DNA from: Terriglobia bacterium
GTDB lineage: Bacteria; Acidobacteriota; Terriglobia; Acidiferrales; UBA7541
DNA length: 64,000 bases
Reading direction: 5' to 3'
Assembly (NCBI GenBank): GCA_020073585.1
Contig: JAIQEV010000009.1
Coordinates: 23,560-87,559, forward strand
Made by a program: the position numbers and the translations under genes. Under the pieces are notes generated by a model. The model ran no database searches. It saw only the letters and a program-made list of their open reading frames with translations, and was not told where the DNA came from. Shown piece by piece: positions 33,657 to 41,596 of the stretch; the stretch's first letter is position 1, and every line of letters begins with the position of its first letter.

Positions 33657-35921
33657 TTGCCTTCACTCATCTCGTGCCGGACTGCCAACTCACGCCGCCC
33701 CGCGCTCTTCCTTCTTGCCGCCGCCGCGCTCCTTCTCGCCGGCCGCGGCACGCAGCTCCGCGGCCAGGAACAGCCCGCCGCGCCTCCCGCCGCTGCCAAA
33801 GCCTCCATTCGCGGCTTTACCCCGCAGCATGCGCAGCTCGAACGCCAGCTCGAAACTCAGTTCCAGTCCATTCCTTCCCCGGAGAAGGCCCGCGCCTGGC
33901 ACCGCGAGCTCACCGCCGAGCCCCATCCCGCCGCCTCCGCGCGCAACAACCAGCTCGCCGACTACATCGCCGAGGAGTGGCGCAAGCAGGGCTGGGAAGA
34001 GGTCGTCCTGCGCCGCTATGACGTCCTGCACTCCCGCCCCCGCAGCGTCTCGCTCGAAATGGTCGCCCCCATGAACTACAAAGCCGGCCTCCGCGAAGAC
34101 GCCTACCCCGCCGACCCCGACACCAAGAATCCCGCCGTCTCCGGCGCCTATTTCGGCTATTCCGCTTCCGGCGAAGTCACCGCCGAAGTCGTCTACGCCC
34201 ACAGCGGCAACCCCGAGGACTACGACCTCCTCCGCAAGAACGGCATCAGCGTCAAAGGCAAGATCGTCCTCGTGCGCTATTCCAATCCCTACAGCTATCG
34301 CGGCTTCAAGGCCCTCACCGCCGAGCGCGAAGGCGCCGCCGCTCTCCTCATCTACTCCGATCCCGCCGAAGACGGCTACACCCGCGGCAAAGTTTTTCCC
34401 GACGGTCCCTGGGGCCCCGAGAGCCACATTCAGCGCGGCGCCATCACCTACGACTACATCGTCCCCGGCGACCCGCTCACCCCCGGCTGGCCCTCGCTCC
34501 CCGGCGCCAAGCGCATCCCCATCTCCGAAGCCCGCTCCCTCCCCAAGATCATGGCCCTCCCGCTCTCCTGGCGCGATGCCCAGCCTCTGCTCGCAAACAT
34601 GACCGGTGCGGAAGCCCCCAAAGAGTGGCAGGGCGCCCTCCCCATCACCTATCGCTTCACCGGCAGCGTGAAAGCCCACGTAAAAGTGGACATGGACACC
34701 AGCATCCAGCCCTACACCGTCGTCGAAGCCCGCATCAAAGGCAGCGAGCTCCCCGACGAATGGGTGCTCCTCGGCAATCACCGCGACGCCTGGGCCTTCG
34801 GCGGCGTGGATCCCTCCAGCGGCACCGCCTCCCTCCTGGAGCTCACCCGTTCCCTCGGCGAGTTGAAGAAGCGCGGCCAGCGCCCCCGCCGCACCATCGT
34901 CGTCTGCAGCTGGGACGGCGAGGAGTACGCCCTCACCGGCTCCACCGAGTGGGGCGAGCAGTTCGCCGATCATCTGCGCAAAAATCTCGTCGCCTATCTC
35001 AACGTCGACGAATCCGTCTCCGGCGCCGCCGCCACCGCCGGCCCCGACGGCCTGAGCTTCAAGCCCGACGCCGTCGGCTCCCTGGCCCCCATGATTGTCG
35101 AGGCCTCCCACGACGTCCGCATGCCCTCCGGCCGCAGCCTCTACGATTCCTGGCGCGCCACCCGCATGCGCGACGATAAATCCTCATCCCTCCCCGACGA
35201 CTCTTCCCTCGTCGAAACCCGCATCGGCAGCGGCTCCGACCACACCGTTTTCCTCAACCATCTCGGCCGCCCCGTCGCCAATCTCACCTTCTCTGGCGAT
35301 TACGGCGTCTACCACTCCCAGTACGACGACCATTTCTGGATGGCCCGCATCGGCGATCCCGCCTTCGAATATCACATCGCCCTCACCCGCATCTGGGGCC
35401 TCCTCGCCCTGCGCCTCGCCAACGCCGATGTCCTGCCCTTCGATTTCGCTTTCTATGGCCAGACCCTCGCGCAATTCCTCGACGAGCTCGCCCAGCATTC
35501 CCGCGTCCCCGCCAGCCTGGACCTCCAGCCCCTGCGCGCCCGCCTCGCCGAATTCCAGCGTGTCGGCGGCGAACTCAACGCCTCGCTGCACAAAGCCCTG
35601 GCCGCCGGCGCCCTCGAGGAGGGCCTCGTTCCGGACATTAACGACCGCTTCCTGCGCGTCGAATCCAACTGGCTCAACGAAGACGGCATTCCCGGCCGCC
35701 CCTGGTTCAAGCACCTCCTCTACGCCGCGCGCTACACCTACGCGCACCTCGAGTACCCCGGCCTGACCGAGGCCGTCGAGCAGGGCGACTGGAAGACCGC
35801 CCAGGAACAATTGTCGCTGCTGGAAAAAGCCGTGGAAAAAAATACCGAACTATTGCGTGTCGCGCGCACCGAACTGGACGAAATGGAGGCTCTTACCCCG
35901 CATGAGAAACCTTCGCGCTAA
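33657..35921 (+). CDS. M28 family metallopeptidase, glutamate carboxypeptidase II-like
   Basis: This 754-residue secreted protein has a hydrophobic signal (ALFLLAAAALLLAGRG). An M28 zinc domain is split by a PA domain (about 160-300; GKIVLVRYSNPYSYRGFKAL). Zinc ligands are visible in LGNHRDAWAFGGVDPSSG (His, Asp), WDGEEYALTGSTEW (catalytic Glu-Glu) and YHSQYDDHFWM (last His). The C-terminal 120 residues match the transferrin-receptor-like dimerisation domain. This is the layout of folate hydrolase/GCPII, which removes C-terminal Glu from peptides. The TTG start at 33657 is six bases after GAGAGGGG. Its last 20 bases overlap the next gene. Confidence 0.93.
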   Translation: MPSLISCRTANSRRPALFLLAAAALLLAGRGTQLRGQEQPAAPPAAAKASIRGFTPQHAQLERQLETQFQSIPSPEKARAWHRELTAEPHPAASARNNQLADYIAEEWRKQGWEEVVLRRYDVLHSRPRSVSLEMVAPMNYKAGLREDAYPADPDTKNPAVSGAYFGYSASGEVTAEVVYAHSGNPEDYDLLRKNGISVKGKIVLVRYSNPYSYRGFKALTAEREGAAALLIYSDPAEDGYTRGKVFPDGPWGPESHIQRGAITYDYIVPGDPLTPGWPSLPGAKRIPISEARSLPKIMALPLSWRDAQPLLANMTGAEAPKEWQGALPITYRFTGSVKAHVKVDMDTSIQPYTVVEARIKGSELPDEWVLLGNHRDAWAFGGVDPSSGTASLLELTRSLGELKKRGQRPRRTIVVCSWDGEEYALTGSTEWGEQFADHLRKNLVAYLNVDESVSGAAATAGPDGLSFKPDAVGSLAPMIVEASHDVRMPSGRSLYDSWRATRMRDDKSSSLPDDSSLVETRIGSGSDHTVFLNHLGRPVANLTFSGDYGVYHSQYDDHFWMARIGDPAFEYHIALTRIWGLLALRLANADVLPFDFAFYGQTLAQFLDELAQHSRVPASLDLQPLRARLAEFQRVGGELNASLHKALAAGALEEGLVPDINDRFLRVESNWLNEDGIPGRPWFKHLLYAARYTYAHLEYPGLTEAVEQGDWKTAQEQLSLLEKAVEKNTELLRVARTELDEMEALTPHEKPSR

Positions 35922-37092
35922 TTTTCCGCTCGTCGCGCTCATCTTCCTGTTGGCGGCCGTTTCCGCGCTCGCGCAAACCCCCGCGCCCAAGCCCCGCGCG
36001 CGCGACCTCGGCGTCCCCTTCGACGGCGCTCCCGGCTCGCTCAACGCCATCACCGACGTCGCTGGCGTCACCGTCGGCCACACCACGCTCATTTCCGGGG
36101 AAGGGAAGCTGCACGTCGGCCAGGGCCCCATCCGCACCGGCGTCACCGCCATCCTCCCCCGCGGCAAAGACACCATGATGAATCCCGTCTTCGCCGGACG
36201 GTTCTCCCAGAACGGCAACGGCGAAATGACCGGCACCACTTGGGTCGAGGAGTCCGGCTTCCTCGAAGGCCCGGTGATGATCACCAACACTCACAGCGTC
36301 GGCGTCGTCCGCGACGCCGTCATCCAGTGGCGCGTCACCCACGGCCAGCCCGATCCCACCGGCTACTGGTGGTCGCTTCCCGTCGTGGCCGAAACCTGGG
36401 ACGGCTGGCTCAACGACATCAACGGCTTCCACGTCAAGCCCGAGCACGCTTTCCACGCCATCGATTCCGCCAGCTCCGGCCCCGTCGCCGAAGGCAATGT
36501 CGGCGGCGGCACCGGCATGGTCTGCAACGAATTCAAAGGCGGCATCGGCACCTCCTCGCGCAAGCTCGCGGCGAAAGACGGCGGCTACACCGTCGGCGTC
36601 CTGGTCCAGTGCAACTACGGCGTTCGCCCCAACCTGCGCATCGCCGGCGTCCCCGTCGGCAAGGAAATTCCCGAGGACCCCGCCTACGCCTCCGCCCATT
36701 TCGACGAACTCGACCGCGGCTCCATCATCGTCGTCGTCGCCACCGACGCCCCGCTCCTCCCGCACCAGCTCAAGCGCCTCGCCCGCCGCGTCTCCCTCGG
36801 CCTCGGCCGCAACGGCAGCATCTCCGGCAACGGCTCCGGCGACATCTTCATCGCCTTCTCCACCGCCAATCCCGCTGCCGCCAAATCCGAAGGCCTTGCC
36901 AACCTCACCATGCTCCCCAACGACCGCCTCGATCCCGTTTTCCAGGCCACCGTCGAGGCCGTCGAGGAATCCGTCGTCAACGCCATGGTCGCCGCCGACA
37001 CCATGACCGGCATCGAAAACCACCGCGTCATCGCCCTCCCCCACGACAAACTCCGCGCCGTCCTCAAAAAATACAACCGCCTCGCCCCGTAG
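35902..37092 (+). CDS. P1 family peptidase (DmpA/BapA type), secreted
   Basis: This 396-residue precursor has a signal peptide (LVALIFLLAAVSALAQ). The N-terminal chain motif ITDVAGVTVGHTT is followed by the autocleavage region FKGGIGTSSRKL at about residue 215. The first Ser after GT would become the N-terminal nucleophile of the small chain. SGNGSGDIFIAFST near the end is also conserved. It would be an L-aminopeptidase/D-esterase of the DmpA group. The ATG lies inside the last codons of the M28 peptidase gene, so the two secreted peptidases are coupled. It is a paralogue of the partial gene at the start of the window. Confidence 0.93.
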   Translation: MRNLRANFPLVALIFLLAAVSALAQTPAPKPRARDLGVPFDGAPGSLNAITDVAGVTVGHTTLISGEGKLHVGQGPIRTGVTAILPRGKDTMMNPVFAGRFSQNGNGEMTGTTWVEESGFLEGPVMITNTHSVGVVRDAVIQWRVTHGQPDPTGYWWSLPVVAETWDGWLNDINGFHVKPEHAFHAIDSASSGPVAEGNVGGGTGMVCNEFKGGIGTSSRKLAAKDGGYTVGVLVQCNYGVRPNLRIAGVPVGKEIPEDPAYASAHFDELDRGSIIVVVATDAPLLPHQLKRLARRVSLGLGRNGSISGNGSGDIFIAFSTANPAAAKSEGLANLTMLPNDRLDPVFQATVEAVEESVVNAMVAADTMTGIENHRVIALPHDKLRAVLKKYNRLAP

Positions 37093-37136
37093 GGGCACGG
37101 CACCGCTTGCCCCGGACAGCAGTCGGGGCCGTGCCC
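37093..37136 (+). terminator. hairpin after the P1 peptidase, of a dispersed type
   Basis: GGGCACGGC (37093-37101) pairs with GCCGTGCCC (37128-37136), with a second GC stem inside. The flanking GTAGGGGCACGGCA also occurs at 60789-60802, so this terminator-like element may be a dispersed repeat. Confidence 0.5.
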
Positions 37137-37333
37137 GTCTTTGTTCTCGTTTACCCGCCGGGCTGTGCCTGGGCGCACACCCACCCGTTTCTTCTGCCAT
37201 TCCTAGTCGTTGCTTTTTCCTGTCATTCCGACCGGAGTCCCGGCGTTTTTTGCCGGGACGTAGTGGAGGAATCCCTCTTTGCGGCAGCAAATTGTAAATA
37301 CGGAAATAGCCCGGTTCGGATGCCCGCCCGGAC

Positions 37334-37942
37334 TCATTCCGGGGACGCTCCGTCTTCGCGAGCTCGCACGATGAAACGCTCCGGCGCCGGACCAACATAG
37401 TCGAACGGGAAGCACGTGATCAGCGTCAGCTCCCGCCGGTTCGACGGCCGTAAGACCTCCATGTCCGTAGGCGGGACGACGTACGTTGCTTCCACTCGAT
37501 ACCGGTAGGACCCGCTGCTGGTCTCCAATGTGATGACGTCTCCGGTTCGAATCTGGCGCAGGGAACGGAAGAAAGTGTCGCGATGCCCGGCGAGTGCGAC
37601 GTTGCCCCATTCCCCCGGCATCGGTGTTTCGGGCAGATGCCCAACCCCTCGCCGCAGGACCGCGGACGAATCGCCTTGCAGAATGATGGCGCGCACTCCC
37701 ACGCTCGGTATCTCCATCTGCCCGACGACTTCGCCGATGGTTCGCAGGTGTGGTTCTGCCAGCGGAGCGCGATCCTTGAATTTGCGCAGCTCAATCGCTT
37801 GATACGCTTGCCCCTCCGCGAGGACATACCCGGCGTAACTCGCGGCGAGAACGCCCGTCAGCAGAAAAATGTAGGACGCCCACCAAAGACCGATGGAGAT
37901 CAATCTGCGCGATCCTGCGGGCGTGCGTCCGGCAGCGTTCAT
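37334..37942 (-). CDS. sortase (class D-like transpeptidase)
   Basis: This 202-residue protein has an N-terminal membrane helix (IGLWWASYIFLLTGVLAAS) and a sortase beta-barrel. The catalytic residues are visible: His120 in NVALAGHRDTFF, Cys177 in LTLITCFPF and Arg189 in GPAPERFIV. Sortases cut surface proteins at LPXTG and join them to an amine on the cell surface. Two genes upstream in the same operon encodes a protein with an LPKTG tail, its obvious substrate. The ATG overlaps the stop of the VWA gene (ATGA). Sortases are rare in Gram-negative bacteria, and those present often have a single dedicated target. Confidence 0.92.
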   Translation of the reverse strand: MNAAGRTPAGSRRLISIGLWWASYIFLLTGVLAASYAGYVLAEGQAYQAIELRKFKDRAPLAEPHLRTIGEVVGQMEIPSVGVRAIILQGDSSAVLRRGVGHLPETPMPGEWGNVALAGHRDTFFRSLRQIRTGDVITLETSSGSYRYRVEATYVVPPTDMEVLRPSNRRELTLITCFPFDYVGPAPERFIVRAREDGASPE

Positions 37943-38943
37943 TGCCGGCCTCCATTGGGTTGGGTCGGCGGCACTTTTTCCGGCGGCAGGGAATAGCCCG
38001 CTCGAGTTCGCACCCGCACCTTCCCGCGGCCTGGCGCGGTTACCCGAACCTTGATCTTCCGGAAGGAATCCCCCTTGATTCGTTTCTCCGGCGCATACCC
38101 CAGCGTGTACTGTTCGCGGAGATCGCGGGCTATTTCTTTGGCGATCTCCGAGATCTTCTGCCCGGCGCGCGGGAAAAATGCAATCCCCCCGGTGTCATTG
38201 CATAGCCGTTCGAGGACCCGCGGGTTCTCCTCTTCTCCGGAGTCTCCCGCCAAGGCGATCGAATAAATTACGGCGTGAGCTTGCCTTGCCAGGGTTAAGA
38301 CCTCCCCATATTTATAATGGCTGGCATTGTCGCCGCCATCGCTCACCAGGATCAGCGCTTTCTTTTCCTGCTTGCCAAGTTCCAGGTGTTTCAACCCTGC
38401 GGCCACCGCGTCATACAGGGCGGTCTGGCCCCGCGCGGAAACTGCGGCCACAGCTTTTTCCAGAACTTTTGGGTCGCTCGTGAAGGCTTTTCCGTCGAGC
38501 AATCCGATGGACACCTTATCGCTGAAATCCACCACGAACATCTCGTCTGCGGGATTGCTCGAATGCGCAAACGTGGTTACTGCGGTGACCACTTCGGGCA
38601 GCTTGGGACCCATGCTGCGGCTGTGGTCCACGAGCAAGCCCACGGTCACCGGAGTATCTTCCTCCACGAACAAGGTGATTCTCTGCAGTCTCCCCTCTTC
38701 ATAAACGCTGAAATTCTGTTCCTGCAGCCCGGAGACAAATTCACCTTGCGCATCCGTCACGCTTACGGGAAGAACCACGAGATTCGTGCTGACCGTGATC
38801 TTGGCCTGCTCCGCGGCCCGCGCTGCGGGAAGCGTGGGCGCGGACACCATATCGGCGCAGAGCAATACGGCGGGCAGAAGCGCGGACAACAGGTGCATTC
38901 CGGAGAGCAGTCCCGGGCGGCGCGGCCCGTGGATGGCATTCAT
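37939..38943 (-). CDS. secreted VWA-domain protein
   Basis: This 334-residue protein has a signal peptide (LLSALLPAVLLCADMVSA). An N-terminal beta region (VVLPVSVTDAQGEFVSGL) is followed by a VWA domain whose metal site DHSRS (106-110) fits DxSxS, with the later Thr and Asp in GQTALYD and VSDGGDN. VWA domains bind proteins through a metal ion. The layout matches a VWA group that is greatly expanded in Acidobacteriota. It sits between the LPXTG protein and the sortase, as adhesin or pilus-tip proteins do in Gram-positive pilus operons. It lacks its own LPXTG tail. GGAGG precedes ATG 38943. Confidence 0.9.
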   Translation of the reverse strand: MNAIHGPRRPGLLSGMHLLSALLPAVLLCADMVSAPTLPAARAAEQAKITVSTNLVVLPVSVTDAQGEFVSGLQEQNFSVYEEGRLQRITLFVEEDTPVTVGLLVDHSRSMGPKLPEVVTAVTTFAHSSNPADEMFVVDFSDKVSIGLLDGKAFTSDPKVLEKAVAAVSARGQTALYDAVAAGLKHLELGKQEKKALILVSDGGDNASHYKYGEVLTLARQAHAVIYSIALAGDSGEEENPRVLERLCNDTGGIAFFPRAGQKISEIAKEIARDLREQYTLGYAPEKRIKGDSFRKIKVRVTAPGRGKVRVRTRAGYSLPPEKVPPTQPNGGRQ

Positions 38944-39013
38944 GATGAGACCTCCCCGGGCCGCGGCATACGGGAATTCCATCAGGTCCGCGGCCCGAAG
39001 GGCCTGGGTAAGT

Positions 39014-39703
39014 CTACGCGAGTTGCTTCGCCAGCAGCCTCAGCCCGAAGGCTGCGCCGATGGAGAGCACGCCCAGCAGGCCGATCAGGGGAATCGAGCT
39101 GCCGGTCTTCGGCAACTCCTTAGCCGCTGGCGCCAGCGCCGGACTCGGCGCTTGCGCGATCTGCAGCGGAATGGTCTGGATCGCTTCCGTTACCGGCTCT
39201 TCTTTCTTTTCCGGCGTTATCGCAATCAGCGGTACGGTGGCTAGAGTACTGGGGGTGGGTTCCACGGCCTCTGCGGGTACGATTTCCTTCGACACCTCGG
39301 CCAGTTGTATGGCCCGGCCCTTCGGATACACGAATTCTTGCCCGAAGTTGTCGCCCGGATAAAACCACGCGCGCAGGGCGCTTGTGGTTTCGCCTGGCAT
39401 CTCGCGGAACTTAATCACCGTCTCTCCGGTTGGCGTCAGCCGGTAATTGGGAATCGCCAGGATCGTCGTAATCAGTTCTGTCCCGTCTTCGTTCCAGATC
39501 TCCACGATATGCCGGTACGAAGCGGAGTCAAAAAGTTTGAACGTGTAGGTTCCCGCCGGGAGCACTTTCCCGGGGATCTCGATTGGTTGATTGAAAGTAA
39601 GGATGGTCTTCTTGTTCCATTGGTCTGCTCGAGCGGCATTGAAAAGCATGCCGGCAAGCAGAGAAAGCGCAAGTCCAACGAATACTGCCTTTAGCAAACG
39701 CAT
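39014..39703 (-). CDS. LPXTG-anchored surface protein
   Basis: This 229-residue protein has a signal peptide (VFVGLALSLLAGMLFNAARA). A compact beta domain (about 28-130) contains PGKVLPAGTYTFKLFDSAS, which resembles a conserved acidobacterial exported domain, and an acidic Pro-rich linker follows. It ends in a sorting signal: LPKTG at 197-201, a hydrophobic helix, then RLLAKQLA. It is the first gene of the operon with the VWA protein and sortase. AGGAGA precedes the ATG. It would be anchored, or polymerised, by the sortase encoded downstream. What acceptor a Gram-negative cell offers is unknown. Confidence 0.9.
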   Translation of the reverse strand: MRLLKAVFVGLALSLLAGMLFNAARADQWNKKTILTFNQPIEIPGKVLPAGTYTFKLFDSASYRHIVEIWNEDGTELITTILAIPNYRLTPTGETVIKFREMPGETTSALRAWFYPGDNFGQEFVYPKGRAIQLAEVSKEIVPAEAVEPTPSTLATVPLIAITPEKKEEPVTEAIQTIPLQIAQAPSPALAPAAKELPKTGSSIPLIGLLGVLSIGAAFGLRLLAKQLA

Positions 39704-40085
39704 ACGTAATTTCTCCTGAAACGCCGGACCAGGACAATCCCGCCCCTGCGAGCGCTCCGGTTACACTCGCCTTTGTCGCCACGTCCGGTCTTTTTCCCAA
39801 CTTCATTTATATTCTTTCTGGAGGATAAATCAGTGACCCCAATCACACCGCGAGGGGCCCGCGCTAAAGCCTGGAACTCTTTCTGTTTCTATTCTTTAGG
39901 AGTGATGGGATTCCGGGCGGAAGTGCCGAAAGAAAATGATTTTGGCTCGCCCTTGCCTGGCGGCGCACCACATTGCTGGGGAACTGCGGATTTATGAATC
40001 GCCCGAACTCGATACCACGGGCCCCGGGAGGACTACCTCGTCTGCGCCTCTGCGTTCGCTTTCTTGCTCGCGCGAAAAATCCGCG
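39704..40085. other. intergenic region upstream of the sortase operon
   Basis: It must contain the promoter of the minus-strand LPXTG operon, but I find no consensus pair. A short plus-strand frame (39773-39997) has no family resemblance and was not called. Confidence 0.45.
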
Positions 40086-41285
40086 CTAAATCACCGGCGT
40101 CGCCGTTTTCCGCGGCGGATTGAAGAAAGGCAGCGCCACCACCTTCGCCGGCACCGCGTGCCGCGCCGCCTCCACCGTCAGCTCCATCTGCAGCACCGTT
40201 CCCGGCGCGGCATGCTCCCGCGCCACGCTCGCCAGCGCGATCATCCTCTTCAGCGTCGGCGACCATGTCGTGGACGTCGCCTTGCCCGCCTGCTTCCCTT
40301 TGCTGTACACCGGCACGGCCACCCGCGACGCCATGCTCGGCACCTGCGGCGCCAGCCCGATCTTGTCGTACAGCGCTTCGACTTCGTTCCAGTCGATCTC
40401 CAGCCCCACCAGCGCCCGCTTGGCTCCCGTTTTCGCCTCCCGCAGCAGCGCCTCCCGCCCCACGAAGCTCTCTTTCTTCAAATCCACCAGCTTGCCCAGC
40501 CCGATCTCCGCCGGCGAATACTTCTGCTCCTCGATCAGCGCCTTCTTGCTGGAAAAATAATCCACTTCGATCAGGATCAGCCCCGCTTCGATCCGCGCGA
40601 TGTCCAGCGCGATCATCCCCGCGGGATGAATGTCCCACGCCCGCCCCTTCGCCGCCAGTTCGTCCCACACCTTCACCGCGTCCTGCCACGGCATCCAGAT
40701 CTCGAACCCCAGGTCTCCCGTATACCCCGTGCGCGAAATGTCCACCGGCACGCCGGCGATCTTTCCGTGCGTCACCCGGAAATATTTCAGGCTCTCGATC
40801 TCCGCCTCGGCCACCGCCTTCAGCAGCCGCCCCGAGGTCGGCCCTTGCAACGCCAGCGCCGCCACGCTTTCCGAAATGTCCTCGATGGTCACTTCCAGCC
40901 CCAGCGCGTTCTGCCGGAACCACCGCAGGCTCGGGTCCGCCGCCGTCCAGCGGTACTCGTTCTCCCCCAGCCGCGTGATCGTCCCGTCATCGATCACTTT
41001 GCCTTCGGGATCGCACCAGCAGCAGTAGATCACCTGGCCCACCGCCACCTTGCCGATGTCCCGCGTGATCACCCGGTTCACGAATTTCGTCGCGTCGCGC
41101 CCCGTCACCCGGTATTTGAACAACGGCGAAATATCGATCAGCGCCGCCGAATTGCGGATGGCGTTGTACTCGTGCTCGTGGTGCATCTCATACACGCCCA
41201 CCGTGTAGTAGCCCGACCACTCCCGGTAGTTCAGGCTCTCGCACAGCGCAAACGTTCTCTCGTGAAACGCGGTTCCCACGGGCAC
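40086..41285 (-). CDS. GcvT-like folate-dependent aminomethyltransferase family protein
   Basis: The product is about 399 residues of the GcvT/DmdA superfamily. The N-terminal lobe has the conserved AALIDISPLFKYRVTGRDATKFVNRV, a mid section ALQGPTSGRLL and DISRTGYTGDLGFEIW, and the folate-site Asp/Glu region. The C-terminal barrel contains VPVYSKGKQAGKATSTTWSP. The true T protein of glycine cleavage usually sits with gcvH/gcvP, which are absent here. This is therefore probably a stand-alone demethylase of an N- or S-methyl compound (like dimethylglycine or DMSP enzymes). The GTG at 41285 is five bases after GGGAGG. Confidence 0.82.
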   Translation of the reverse strand: MPVGTAFHERTFALCESLNYREWSGYYTVGVYEMHHEHEYNAIRNSAALIDISPLFKYRVTGRDATKFVNRVITRDIGKVAVGQVIYCCWCDPEGKVIDDGTITRLGENEYRWTAADPSLRWFRQNALGLEVTIEDISESVAALALQGPTSGRLLKAVAEAEIESLKYFRVTHGKIAGVPVDISRTGYTGDLGFEIWMPWQDAVKVWDELAAKGRAWDIHPAGMIALDIARIEAGLILIEVDYFSSKKALIEEQKYSPAEIGLGKLVDLKKESFVGREALLREAKTGAKRALVGLEIDWNEVEALYDKIGLAPQVPSMASRVAVPVYSKGKQAGKATSTTWSPTLKRMIALASVAREHAAPGTVLQMELTVEAARHAVPAKVVALPFFNPPRKTATPVI

Positions 41286-41596
41286 GGTGTCCTCCCAGTT
41301 CCCCCGGCGGCGCGCCGCGCCGCAGGCCACACGGATTATAGGTGCGAACTCCGCGTCCCCGCAAGACGCCCGCACTCCCGGCGCTCCGGCAGCGGGTCAC
41401 TTTCCGGTATTCCGAATTATTGGGATTTAGCCAAACAGTCGCTAATCGAATTCATAGAGCTCTTCGCTCATCGACAATCTTTCGGAACGTCGCGAGGGAT
41501 TTCGGAAATGTGCGCATCGTCTCCCCCGCCGCGCGAGAAATTCCGCCCGGCGGTCCTCGATCCCCGCGCCGTCCCACCAGCAGGGAAGAGCCTGCC
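41286..41596. other. intergenic region, nothing recognised
   Basis: No gene, repeat or clear hairpin. It should hold the promoter of the GcvT-like gene. Confidence 0.4.
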
